From an uncultured Erythrobacter sp. (GTDB lineage: Bacteria > Pseudomonadota > Alphaproteobacteria > Sphingomonadales > Sphingomonadaceae), in the NCBI GenBank assembly GCA_947258465.1, contig CAMYIQ010000045.1:1-16286 (forward strand): a stretch of 16,286 nucleotides of DNA, given 5' to 3'. Under the pieces are notes generated by a model, which worked only from the letters and a program-made list of their open reading frames with translations, was not told where the DNA came from and made no database searches. The position numbers and the translations under genes are program-made. Below are positions 1 through 6,897 of this stretch, piece by piece. Numbering within the stretch: the first letter of the stretch is position 1; each line of letters opens with the position of its first letter.

Positions 1-423
1 CAGCGCCGCCAGCACCCCGGCGCCTTCTTTCCCCGTGGGCGCCCTGCGCGCCGCGATCAGGCCCCAGATCATCAGGATAACCCCGCCGGAATTGCCGAAC
101 AGCGTCGCATTCGCCAGCCGGGTCTGTTCGATACCTACGTGCCAGCTAGCCAGATCAAGGGCGAAAAAGGCGCCGCCCATCAAGCACAGAAGCGCCAGCC
201 TGCGGTCGAGCGGGCCGGGTGACCGCGCACGCCACGCCAGGAACGCCAGGATCGGAACGGGCAGCAACAGGCGCCAGAAGGCGGCCGAAACCGGCCCGCT
301 ATCCGACAGGCGCACCAGCCAAGGCCCCAGCGCAAGCGCAACGTTTCCAGCGATCAGCGCGACAAAGTGCCACGCACTTGCCTGAAAGCCATTCTTGTCC
401 GGTGGCATGGTTGCGCTGCTCAT
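1..423 (-). CDS. EamA/DMT-family transporter, N-terminal part (cut by window edge)
   Basis: The minus strand reads open from the ATG at 423 to base 1, giving the first 141 residues of a drug/metabolite transporter superfamily protein; the rest lies outside the window. Members are inner-membrane exporters of about 280-300 residues with ten helices in two EamA repeats. Visible are hydrophobic segments at about residues 17-38, 45-64, 76-97 and 104-125. The family-typical stretch GPVSAAFWRLLLPVP (43-57) is followed by DLASWHVGIEQTRLANAT (90-107), which closes the first half-repeat. The start is supported by AAGGG about 7 bases upstream. The gene diverges from the ene-reductase gene across 55 bases, so the two promoters must lie close together or overlap. 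The substrate cannot be told from sequence. Family assignment is firm. Confidence 0.88.
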   Translation of the reverse strand, partial: MSSATMPPDKNGFQASAWHFVALIAGNVALALGPWLVRLSDSGPVSAAFWRLLLPVPILAFLAWRARSPGPLDRRLALLCLMGGAFFALDLASWHVGIEQTRLANATLFGNSGGVILMIWGLIAARRAPTGKEGAGVLAAL

Positions 424-478
424 GGGCCGCCCTTAGCTCAAGGGCCAAGTCGCGCCAGCAAAAAGGATTTGTCCCCGC

Positions 479-1591
479 ATGCACGATACCCTGTTCCAGC
501 CGCTCGCCATGGGCGCCCTCGAAGCCAGAAACCGCGTTTTCATGGCGCCGCTCACACGCGGTCGCTCGACCCAGCCCGGCTCGGTCCCCAACGAAATGAT
601 GGCGACCTATTATCGCCAACGCGCGAGCGCCGGACTGATCATTTCCGAAGCCACCGGCATCAGCGTCGAAGGCCTGGGCTGGCCCGCGGCGCCCGGTATC
701 TGGAGCGACGAACAGGTCGAGGGCTGGAAACTGGTCACCGATGCGGTGCACGAGGAAGGCGGGCTTATCGTCCTCCAGTTGTGGCATATGGGCCGCCTCG
801 TCCACCCGCTGTTCCTGGGCGGCAATCCGCCGGTTTCGGCCAGCGCGACGACCGCGCCGGGCCATGCGCACACTTTCGAAGGCCGCAAGGACTACGAGCA
901 GGCGCGCGAAGCGACCACCAAGGACATCGAGCGGATCGTCGAAGATTACCGCCACGCTGCCGAAAACGCCAAGAAGGCAGGTTTCGACGGCGTCCAGTTG
1001 CACGGCGCGAATGGCTATCTGGTCGACCAGTTCCTGCGCGACAGCACCAATCTGCGGACCGACGAATATGGCGGCAGCCCCGAGAACCGCACCCGCTTCC
1101 TGCGTGAAGTGCTGATCGCGCTGATCGACGTCTGGGGCGCCGACCGCGTCGGCGTTCGCCTGTCGCCCAATGGCGAAACGCAAGGGTGCGACGACAGCGA
1201 TCCCGCAGCGACCTTCGGCGCGGCGGCCAAGGTGGTCGAGGACCTCGGCCTCGCCTTTCTCGAACTGCGCGAGCCGGGACCGGACGGGACCTTCGGGGCG
1301 ACCGAGGTGCCCAAGCAGAGCCCGCTCATCCGCCGGATCTATTCGGGCCCCCTCATCCTCAACAGCGACTATTCGCCCGAGGGCGCCGTCGCCGACATCG
1401 AGGCGGGCCGGACCGACGCGGTTAGCTGGGGCCGTGATTTTATCTCGAATCCCGACTTGCCGGAACGCTTCCGCCTCGGCGCCCCGATAGCGCCTAATGA
1501 AAACGTGCCGCATAGCTGGTATGGACGCGGTCCCGAAGGGTATGTCGATTACCCGATGCTAATTGCGCAAGAGCAAGCTGCCGCCGAGTGA
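479..1591 (+). CDS. Old Yellow Enzyme family alkene reductase (NemA-like)
   Basis: A complete 370-residue FMN-dependent ene-reductase of the NemA/XenA-like Old Yellow Enzyme family, cytosolic, which uses NAD(P)H to reduce activated C=C bonds or nitro groups of electrophilic compounds. The N-terminus (LFQPLAMGALEARNRVFMAPLTRGRS) is the usual first strand of the TIM barrel. LWHMGR is at 101-106. The substrate-binding His and Asn plus the downstream Tyr proton donor are present in HGANGY (H175, N178, Y180), followed by YGGSPENR (197-204). GRDFISNPDLPERF near the C-terminus is the phosphate-binding end of the barrel. Length is normal. An AGGA lies about 11 bases before the ATG. The next gene starts 31 bases downstream on the same strand, so the two are probably co-transcribed. 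The physiological substrate is unknown. Confidence 0.95.
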   Translation: MHDTLFQPLAMGALEARNRVFMAPLTRGRSTQPGSVPNEMMATYYRQRASAGLIISEATGISVEGLGWPAAPGIWSDEQVEGWKLVTDAVHEEGGLIVLQLWHMGRLVHPLFLGGNPPVSASATTAPGHAHTFEGRKDYEQAREATTKDIERIVEDYRHAAENAKKAGFDGVQLHGANGYLVDQFLRDSTNLRTDEYGGSPENRTRFLREVLIALIDVWGADRVGVRLSPNGETQGCDDSDPAATFGAAAKVVEDLGLAFLELREPGPDGTFGATEVPKQSPLIRRIYSGPLILNSDYSPEGAVADIEAGRTDAVSWGRDFISNPDLPERFRLGAPIAPNENVPHSWYGRGPEGYVDYPMLIAQEQAAAE

Positions 1592-1622
1592 TTCGCCGTG
1601 CGGCGATCATTTGGAGGCGATC

Positions 1623-2498
1623 ATGCGTTCGTGGATCCTGGTCCCGACGGATAAGAGCGAAGCGCTCGAGTCGATAGCGGGATCGGGGGCCGATGCGATC
1701 GTTCTGGACCTCGCCAGCTCCGGCGCGTCGGCACAGAGGGCACGGGCAAGGATCGCGGCGGCCGACTGGCTCCGCTCTCACCGCGAACAGGTTCTGGCCA
1801 CGCGCAGATTTCAGCGCTGGGCCAGGATCGGCGGCATGGACACCGCCGACTGGCGCGCCGATCTCGACGCCGCGATGGAGGGATCGCCCCATGGCATCGT
1901 GCTGAGCCGGTGCCGCGGCGCGGACGATATCCGGCAACTGGCTTCGGTCCTGTACGAAATCGAAGATCACCGCGGCCTGGCGGCGAACATCACCCGCATC
2001 GTCCCCGAATTGGGATCATCCCCCGCCAGTGGCCTGGCGATCGGGCGGCTTGCCGATGAACTGCACCCCCGGGTTTCTGCGCTGACCTGGGATGCCGTCG
2101 GGCTGGCCCACTCCTTCGGCGCCCGCCGCCTGCGTGGACCGGCGGGGCGCTGGAGCGACGGGCTCGCCCATGTCCGCGCGCAGGTCTTGCTGATCGCCCA
2201 TGCCCACGGGATCGGCGCGATCGAACATCCTTTGCGCGATACGCGCGATAACGATGTCTGCACCCGTATCGCCGAGGCGGCGCGGGCGGATGGTTTCACG
2301 GGCATGTTCGCTATCCACCCGTCGCAGCTTCCCGGAATCAACGCGGCCTTCGCACCGTTCGAAAGCGAGGTGTCCGAAGCGCTCAAGATCGTTTCGGCAT
2401 TCTCGACCAATCCCGGCGCGGCGATGCTGGTGGTAGGCGACCGGCATGTGGATCGCAGCGACCTGGAACGCGCCAGGCGGCTGCTGGGCGAGGACTAG
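1623..2498 (+). CDS. Degenerate CitE/HpcH-like CoA ester lyase family protein
   Basis: A 291-residue protein with the HpcH/HpaI aldolase / citrate lyase beta (CitE-like) TIM-barrel fold. The family start is seen in RSWILVP (2-8) and GADAIVLDL (22-30), and the family end in DGFTGMFAIHPSQLPGIN (223-240) and the VDRSDLERARRLL tail (276-288). Members that act on CoA esters bind Mg through a Glu and an Asp. Here the motif usually written WGxEDL is WDAVGL (156-161), so the Asp is a Gly, and the usual DLEDSV is DLASSG (29-34). The Glu in VPEL (129) may be the other ligand. Activity as a lyase is therefore doubtful. The ATG at 1623 is chosen over an in-frame ATG at 1563, which lies inside the ene-reductase gene, because GGAGG sits 5 bases upstream. 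It ends stop-to-stop with the lipoprotein gene on the other strand. Confidence 0.82.
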   Translation: MRSWILVPTDKSEALESIAGSGADAIVLDLASSGASAQRARARIAAADWLRSHREQVLATRRFQRWARIGGMDTADWRADLDAAMEGSPHGIVLSRCRGADDIRQLASVLYEIEDHRGLAANITRIVPELGSSPASGLAIGRLADELHPRVSALTWDAVGLAHSFGARRLRGPAGRWSDGLAHVRAQVLLIAHAHGIGAIEHPLRDTRDNDVCTRIAEAARADGFTGMFAIHPSQLPGINAAFAPFESEVSEALKIVSAFSTNPGAAMLVVGDRHVDRSDLERARRLLGED

Positions 2499-2758
2499 GT
2501 TTCCGGTTCGGCCGCGTCCCGCCCATCGGTATCGGCGGCGGGTTCGGACCGGGGCGAATCCCGCCCCGCACGCACTGGCGGCGATTGCGAGCGCAGCCGG
2601 TCCAGCGGGATCATATCGTCGCCGATCGTACCGCCGATCACATCGCCCTTGGCATCGCGATGCGCCTCCTGTTCCGTTTCCTCCACCGGGGTTTCGTCGC
2701 CGCAAGCGGTGAGCAGCGCGGCACTGCATGCGAGTAGAAAGGCAGACCGTAATATCAT
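2495..2758 (-). CDS. Small predicted lipoprotein, translationally coupled to lipB
   Basis: An 87-residue protein that starts with a lipoprotein signal peptide: a short basic N-terminus (MILR), a hydrophobic stretch (SAFLLACSAALLTA) and a lipobox LLTACG with the acylated Cys at residue 19. The residue after Cys is Gly, followed by Asp. The mature part is acidic and polar, with the segment GGTIGDDMIPLDRLRSQSPP near the middle and a low-complexity Pro/Asp/Arg tail. No enzymatic motif is visible. The start is the ATG that overlaps the lipB stop (ATGA), preceded by AGGAG inside the end of lipB; an upstream in-frame start is less likely. Codon use matches neighbouring genes. Function unknown; it is probably exported and membrane anchored. 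Coupling to lipB may be only organisational. Confidence 0.75.
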   Translation of the reverse strand: MILRSAFLLACSAALLTACGDETPVEETEQEAHRDAKGDVIGGTIGDDMIPLDRLRSQSPPVRAGRDSPRSEPAADTDGRDAAEPET

Positions 2759-3426
2759 GGCAAGCAGCACTCCTTTCCGGCGAGAGATCCGAGGAAATCG
2801 CCCAGGCGCGCGTGCAATGCCTCATCGAAAGCCGGCGGTGCAAGGTCGATTCCGAGCCGCGCCAGGCTGGTGACGCCGAATTCCTCGATACCGCAGGGCA
2901 CTATTCCGGTGAAGTGAGACAGATCGGGCGCAAGGTTCACCGAAAATCCATGCATCGTTACCCAGCGCCTTACCCGCACGCCGATAGCGCCGATCTTGGC
3001 CTCGCGCCCGTCAATGTCGCGAGTCCAGATGCCGATCCGCCCTTCGCTACGCCAGCTCTCCACCCCGATATCGGCCAGTGTGGCGATGACCCACCCTTCG
3101 AGCGAATGGACGAAACACCGCACGTCGCGGCCCCGCTCTTTCAGGTCCAGCATGACATAACCCACGCGCTGGCCCGGCCCGTGATAGGTATAGCGCCCAC
3201 CGCGCCCGGCTTCGACAACCTCGAACCGCGGGTCGAGCAGTTCCGTCCTGTCGGCGCTGGTTCCGGCAGTATAGACCGGCGGGTGTTCGAGCAGCCAGAT
3301 CAGTTCCCGCGCCTCGCCCTCGGCAATCGCCCGGTTGCGAGCGGTCATGTGTTCGAGCGCTTCGCGATAGCCGATCGGCCTCGCTTCGGCATGCCATTCG
3401 ATATTTTCGGGTAAATTGGACGACAT
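2755..3426 (-). CDS. lipB: Lipoyl(octanoyl) transferase LipB
   Basis: A 223-residue LipB that moves the octanoyl group from acyl carrier protein to the lipoyl domains of pyruvate and 2-oxoglutarate dehydrogenases and the glycine cleavage H protein, the first step of lipoate synthesis in the cytosol. Diagnostic motifs are LLEHPPVYTAGTSA (45-58), RGGRYTYHGPGQ (75-86, His82), AKIGAIGVRVRRWVTMHGFSVN (143-164, with the conserved Lys144) and FTGIVPCGI (172-180, with the acyl-thioester Cys178). Both catalytic residues are present. The ATG at 3426 is preferred over an upstream TTG at 3462 because the family homology begins directly at NIEWHAEARPIGY; its ribosome site is weak. It diverges from the membrane-protein gene by 59 bases and overlaps the downstream lipoprotein start by ATGA. 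Confidence 0.97.
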   Translation of the reverse strand: MSSNLPENIEWHAEARPIGYREALEHMTARNRAIAEGEARELIWLLEHPPVYTAGTSADRTELLDPRFEVVEAGRGGRYTYHGPGQRVGYVMLDLKERGRDVRCFVHSLEGWVIATLADIGVESWRSEGRIGIWTRDIDGREAKIGAIGVRVRRWVTMHGFSVNLAPDLSHFTGIVPCGIEEFGVTSLARLGIDLAPPAFDEALHARLGDFLGSLAGKECCLP

Positions 3427-3485
3427 GCGCGATTGCGTGGCGACTGGAGAAGCGCTTATCAAGGGGCAAACGGGAGAACCGCTGC

Positions 3486-4310
3486 ATGAAATTCGATCTC
3501 GACACCGCCTGGAAAGACACCACGGGCCTGCTGTCCCGCAACCGGAGTCTGCTGGCCGTCATTGCCGGCGTGTTCTTTTTTCTGCCCTATGCCGCACTGA
3601 CGATTGCCTTGCCCGGAATGGGCGATCTCGAGGCTGCCCAGGCAAGCGGCAATCTGGACGCGATGATGGGGGCGATCAACGATCTCTATGCCAGCTATTG
3701 GTGGGTCTACCTGATTCTCGCGATCGTTCAGGGCACCGGGCTGCTGGCGATGCTGGCACTGGTGCGCCGCCGCGCGAACCCCACTGTGGGCGAAGCATTG
3801 TCAACCGGGGTGAAATCGGTCCCGACCTACATAGCGGCACAACTGCTTCAGACCGCTCTCTTCGCCATTGTCGCAGCGCTTCTCATCGGGCTCGGCGCAG
3901 TCACCGGATTACCGGCGCTGGCGGTATTGGGCGGAGTGATCGCTTTCGTGCTCGTATGCTACATCGTGACCAAGCTGTCGCTCGCGGCGCCGGTGATCGC
4001 GATCGAGGGTGAACTCAATCCGATCAAGGCGCTACAACGATCCTGGGCGCTGACCCGCGGCAACAGCATCCGGCTGTTTTTCTTCTACCTGTTGCTGCTC
4101 GCCGCTTTCGTGGTGCTTTCGATCGTCATCTCGCTGGTCCTGGGGCTGGCCTTCGCGATTGCGGGGGACCAGGCCGCATTGCTGGGCGAGGCCGTGATCT
4201 CGGGCCTGCTCAACGCGATCATGATCGTGGTCATCGTGTGCGTCATGGCCGCCGTTCACACCCAGCTCGGCCGACTGTCCGATAATCCGGACACCGCGAC
4301 CGAGGACTAG
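3486..4310 (+). CDS. Integral membrane protein of unknown function (GDPD membrane-domain-like)
   Basis: A 274-residue inner-membrane protein. After a short cytosolic N-terminus (MKFDLDTAWKDTTGLLSRNRSLL), hydrophobic segments are seen at about 23-43, 72-92, 114-165 (two or more helices), 195-225 and 232-255, suggesting six helices. The motif AVIAIEGELNPIKALQRSWALTRGN-like region (about 161-187) resembles the membrane domain found fused to glycerophosphodiester phosphodiesterases and in stand-alone proteins of unknown function; no phosphodiesterase domain is present. A GGGA lies about 10 bases before the ATG. It diverges from lipB and converges with the methyltransferase gene, sharing a CTAG at the stops. 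The resemblance is from memory of family style and not from a search; the role is unknown. Confidence 0.8.
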   Translation: MKFDLDTAWKDTTGLLSRNRSLLAVIAGVFFFLPYAALTIALPGMGDLEAAQASGNLDAMMGAINDLYASYWWVYLILAIVQGTGLLAMLALVRRRANPTVGEALSTGVKSVPTYIAAQLLQTALFAIVAALLIGLGAVTGLPALAVLGGVIAFVLVCYIVTKLSLAAPVIAIEGELNPIKALQRSWALTRGNSIRLFFFYLLLLAAFVVLSIVISLVLGLAFAIAGDQAALLGEAVISGLLNAIMIVVIVCVMAAVHTQLGRLSDNPDTATED

Positions 4311-4942
4311 TCTTCGCGGTCCTTCCAGCCCCAGAAGAGTTGGCACGGCAACACGTTCCAGAATTCGAAACCGCTGTCGATGCGCTTGAAATGCCGGGCC
4401 ATGAAATCGCGCGCCTTGGCCGAAAACTGGTAGACCAGAAAGGCCCCGCCCGGCCGAATGACGTCGTAGGTCGACTTTGCGATCGCCGGCCCGACGCCAT
4501 CGGGCAGGGTCGAGAAAGGCAGACCGGAAAGAACGTAGTCCGCCCCGTTGTGACCATGCGCCTCGACGATCTCGACCACATCGGCGGCCGAACCGTGCAC
4601 GGCGTGGAAACGACTGTCCTTAAAGTGCTTTTTGAGATAATCGACATAGAGCGGGTTGGTATCGATCACGATCAGCGTGCCGTCGCGCCGCAGGCGATCG
4701 AGGACAGGCTGGCAGAAGGTTCCGACACCCGGCCCGTATTCGACGAAAACCTCGCACCGGTCCCAATCGACCGGCGCCAGCATTTTGCGGATGGTGAAGC
4801 GCGAGGATGGAATGATCGAGCCGACCATGCGCGGCTCTTCGAGAAACCCGCGGAAGAACACGCCCCATTGGCCGAAAAGCCGCGCCGCGCGCTTGCGCAA
4901 GCTCGTGCGCTCGATAACGCCAAAGCCCTGATGTCCGGTCAA
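4307..4942 (-). CDS. Class I SAM-dependent methyltransferase, phospholipid N-methyltransferase (PmtA)-like
   Basis: A methyltransferase of about 200 residues. Motif I, VEYGPGVGTF, marks the SAM-binding glycine loop and LIVIDTNP the acidic end of strand 2. LSGLPFSTLPDG is the motif IV position and resembles the bacterial PmtA group, which methylates phosphatidylethanolamine on the cytosolic face of the membrane; KsgA-type rRNA dimethylases are the other relatives. The N-terminal part has the basic and aromatic stretch RKRAARLFGQWGVFFRGFLEEPRMVGSIIPSS, likely membrane contacting. The start is uncertain: no ATG lies near the homology start. TTG at 4942 gives 211 residues; TTG at 4900 would give 197; an ATG at 5176 would run into the divergent MFS gene. 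Substrate is inferred. The stop overlaps that of the membrane protein. Confidence 0.85.
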   Translation of the reverse strand: MTGHQGFGVIERTSLRKRAARLFGQWGVFFRGFLEEPRMVGSIIPSSRFTIRKMLAPVDWDRCEVFVEYGPGVGTFCQPVLDRLRRDGTLIVIDTNPLYVDYLKKHFKDSRFHAVHGSAADVVEIVEAHGHNGADYVLSGLPFSTLPDGVGPAIAKSTYDVIRPGGAFLVYQFSAKARDFMARHFKRIDSGFEFWNVLPCQLFWGWKDRED

Positions 4943-5036
4943 AATCGCAAACCCTGTGACTGTTTCCTTGGGGTGGCGGTCTGGCAGGCTCGCTGCGCCA
5001 TTGCAAGCTGACCGGCACCGCCCTACCGCCCTCACA

Positions 5037-6386
5037 ATGGCAGACCTCGACCCCGCCAGTTCTGGTACGGCGCCTCCGGCGGCCGGACAGCGCGCCATTC
5101 CGCGTGGGCGCATGGCGCTGCTTTTCACAGTCATGTTGACCACTGCGGCGGGTAATACGGCAATGCAGTCGGTCATGCCCTCGATCGGGACATCGCTGGG
5201 CGTCGACGATGTGTGGATCAGCCTGGCCTATAGCTGGTCGGCGCTGTTGTGGGTGATCTGCGCCCCGATCTGGGCGCAGCGGTCGGACCGGCGTGGGCGC
5301 AAGGCGATGATGGCGCTCGGCATGCTCGGCTTCATTGCCAGCTTCCTGCTGTGCGGCATCATGCTGTGGCTGGGCCTCGCCGGGCTTCTGCCCGCCTTCT
5401 GGGCCTTGCTGCTGTTTGCGGCGGCCCGCAGCCTCTATGGCGGGTTCGGCAGCGCCGCGCCGCCTGCGGTCCAGGCCTATGTCGCCAGCCGCACGCCCCG
5501 GTCGGAGCGCACGCAGGCGCTTTCGCTGGTCGCCTCCAGCTTCGGCCTGGGGACGGTGATCGGCCCCGCGCTCGCTCCGCTTATGGTGCTTCCCTTCTTC
5601 GGGCTTGCCGGGCCGTTCCTTATCTTCGCTTTGATCGGCCTGGTCACGCTGATTGCGCTGCGCTTGCGATTGCCCGACGACGTGCCCCAGTTTCCGGCTC
5701 GTGGCAGTGCCTATGACGCGCCCTATTCGGGCAGCCCAACCGCAGAGGTTTCGAAAGAAGAGCAGGAAGAGAGCGAGGCCGTTCCGGCGAAATTGCGCTG
5801 GTTCGAACCGCGCCTGCGCCCTTGGGTCATCTCGGGTCTGATCGGCGGGCATGCCCAGGCGATGATCCTCGGGATCGCAGGCTTCCTCGTGTTGGACCGG
5901 CTGGGACTGCGCGGCGATCCGACTGCCGGGGCAGGGCCGGTCGGTCTTGTCCTCATGGCCGGTGCCATTGCCACGCTGCTTGCCCAATGGGGGCTCATCC
6001 CGCGGCTTAATCTGGGGCCGCGCGCCGCATCGTTATGGGGGATCGCCATCGCCGCGTTCGGTACAGTAGTGCTGGGCGTGGGACAGAACCTGCACACGAT
6101 CGCGCTCGGCTATTCGATCGCGTCGCTGGGTTTCGGCCTGTTTCGACCGGGCAATACTTCGGGCACATCGCTCGCGGTCTCGCGGGCCGAACAGGGCCAG
6201 GCCGGGGGCGTCACTGCCTCGGTCGCCGGGGCGAGTTTCATCTACGCCCCGGCGCTCGGCGTCTGGCTCTACAACTATTCCGACTGGCTGGGCTTCGGCC
6301 TGATCGTCGCCCTGTGCCTGGTCGTATTCGCCTATGGCTCGCGGGCGCTGCAGGCCGACAGCACGCTAACGCTCGACCGGCGCTGA
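5037..6386 (+). CDS. MFS transporter
   Basis: A 449-residue major facilitator superfamily protein of the inner membrane with twelve predicted helices in two halves. The first helix begins at about residue 26 (RMALLFTVMLTTAAGNTAMQSVMPSIG). Motif A of the loop between helices 2 and 3 is clear, APIWAQRSDRRGRKA (77-91). The two halves are joined by a long acidic loop at about 212-262 that contains KEEQEESE. The C-terminal half includes several glycine-rich helices (GLFRPGNTSGTSLAVS, GVTASVAGASFIYAPALG) typical of the drug/proton antiporter branch. The ATG at 5037 is used because it avoids overlap with the divergent methyltransferase; its ribosome site is poor. It ends 4 bases from the stop of arsC on the other strand. 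Substrate not predictable. Confidence 0.92.
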   Translation: MADLDPASSGTAPPAAGQRAIPRGRMALLFTVMLTTAAGNTAMQSVMPSIGTSLGVDDVWISLAYSWSALLWVICAPIWAQRSDRRGRKAMMALGMLGFIASFLLCGIMLWLGLAGLLPAFWALLLFAAARSLYGGFGSAAPPAVQAYVASRTPRSERTQALSLVASSFGLGTVIGPALAPLMVLPFFGLAGPFLIFALIGLVTLIALRLRLPDDVPQFPARGSAYDAPYSGSPTAEVSKEEQEESEAVPAKLRWFEPRLRPWVISGLIGGHAQAMILGIAGFLVLDRLGLRGDPTAGAGPVGLVLMAGAIATLLAQWGLIPRLNLGPRAASLWGIAIAAFGTVVLGVGQNLHTIALGYSIASLGFGLFRPGNTSGTSLAVSRAEQGQAGGVTASVAGASFIYAPALGVWLYNYSDWLGFGLIVALCLVVFAYGSRALQADSTLTLDRR

Positions 6387-6390
6387 GCGG

Positions 6391-6735
6391 CTAGAGGATT
6401 TCCAGCACGCGGTCCTGCGGACGGCACAGGCGCGCGCCCTTTTCGGTCTCCACCAGGGGGCGTTCGATCAGAATGGGCTCCGCCGCCATGGCCGCCAGCA
6501 CGGTTGCATCGTCAGCCGTGAGCAGGCCGCGCTCCTCGGCGTCGGTTCCGCGCAGGCGCAGCCCCTGCTGCGGGGTGATACCCGCATCCTTGTATAGCTG
6601 CGCGAGCTTTTCGGCGCTGGGCGGGTTCTTGAGATATTCGACAATCTCGACATCCACCTTCGAAAGGTTTTCGAGAATGGCGAGCGTCTTGCGCGACGTG
6701 CCGCATTTGGGATTGTGCCAGATGGTCGCTTTCAT
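6391..6735 (-). CDS. arsC: ArsC-family arsenate reductase (glutaredoxin type)
   Basis: A 114-residue protein of the thioredoxin-fold ArsC family. It begins MKATIWHNPKCGTSRKTL, with the catalytic Cys11 in the CGTS loop. The arginines that bind arsenate are placed as expected: LRLRGTD (about 59-65), ILIERPLV (about 88-95) and RPQDRVLEIL at the C-terminus. The known reaction is reduction of arsenate to arsenite with glutathione and glutaredoxin in the cytosol. There is no arsenite pump (ArsB or Acr3) or ArsR beside it, so it may serve as a general ArsC-like oxidoreductase, as is common for chromosomal copies. AGGAG lies about 9 bases before the ATG. It converges on the MFS gene and diverges from the siderophore receptor gene. 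Confidence 0.95.
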   Translation of the reverse strand: MKATIWHNPKCGTSRKTLAILENLSKVDVEIVEYLKNPPSAEKLAQLYKDAGITPQQGLRLRGTDAEERGLLTADDATVLAAMAAEPILIERPLVETEKGARLCRPQDRVLEIL

Positions 6736-6829
6736 GGGTCGAATCTCCTTCTTTCGCGCCGTCGCCTAAGCGAGTGTTGCGATCAGTGAAAGCGACCCTT
6801 GCGATTTTTTCACGCAGATGAAGCTTGCA

Positions 6830-6848
6830 AATGCGAATAGCTCTCAAT
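6830..6848 (+). promoter_or_regulatory. Upstream Fur-box-like site
   Basis: AATGCGAATAGCTCTCAAT is an interrupted palindrome that agrees with the Fur-type pattern AATGAGAATAATTCTCATT at 15 of 19 positions by eye. It lies 50 bases before the receptor start codon. Iron-loaded Fur would repress the receptor here. Supported by the gene downstream, not by a motif scan. Confidence 0.6.
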
Positions 6849-6860
6849 AGCAGGCCGCGA

Positions 6861-6879
6861 GCAATTGATAATCATTCGC
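6861..6879 (+). promoter_or_regulatory. Downstream Fur-box-like site
   Basis: GCAATTGATAATCATTCGC contains GATAATCATT, the central ten bases of the classical Fur box, and matches the 19-base consensus at about 14 positions by eye. It ends 18 bases before the receptor ATG and begins 31 bases after the start of the first site (about three helical turns), so two Fur dimers could bind the same face. It also contains a possible -10 hexamer. Confidence 0.65.
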
Positions 6880-6897
6880 AGGATTCGAAAGTACATT

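Larger units (their letters stand above)
6736..6897. promoter_or_regulatory. Divergent intergenic region between arsC and the siderophore receptor
   Basis: This 162-base gap must hold the promoters for both divergent genes. Besides the two Fur-box-like sites listed separately, it has a direct repeat TTGCGAT at 6777-6783 and 6799-6805, spaced 22 bases start to start (about two helical turns), which could be a regulator site or chance. GATAAT at 6867-6872 could be a -10 element buried in the second Fur-like site. No ORF or RNA gene is seen here. Confidence 0.5.

Noticed and set aside
299..1513. A 404-codon minus-strand frame across the ene-reductase gene
   Set aside because: The Old Yellow Enzyme frame is definite; at its low-coordinate end the real minus-strand gene (EamA transporter) is in a different frame.
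1563..1622. An in-frame upstream ATG for the CitE-like gene
   Set aside because: It lies inside the end of the ene-reductase gene and lacks a ribosome site; GGAGG directly precedes the ATG at 1623, where family homology begins.
3427..3462. An upstream TTG start for lipB
   Set aside because: The extra twelve residues have no family counterpart and the ATG at 3426 fits the homology start.
4620..5987. A 455-codon minus-strand frame across the MFS gene and the methyltransferase
   Set aside because: Its translation is rich in Arg, Gln, Gly and Pro, matches no family and conflicts with two well-supported genes.
6391..6735. An arsenic resistance operon around arsC
   Set aside because: No arsR, arsB, acr3 or arsH is beside it; the neighbouring MFS gene faces it, and nothing ties that transporter to arsenic.
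6865..6897. An upstream TTG start for the siderophore receptor
   Set aside because: It falls inside the second Fur-like site and would put charged residues before a normal signal peptide that begins at the ATG at 6898.
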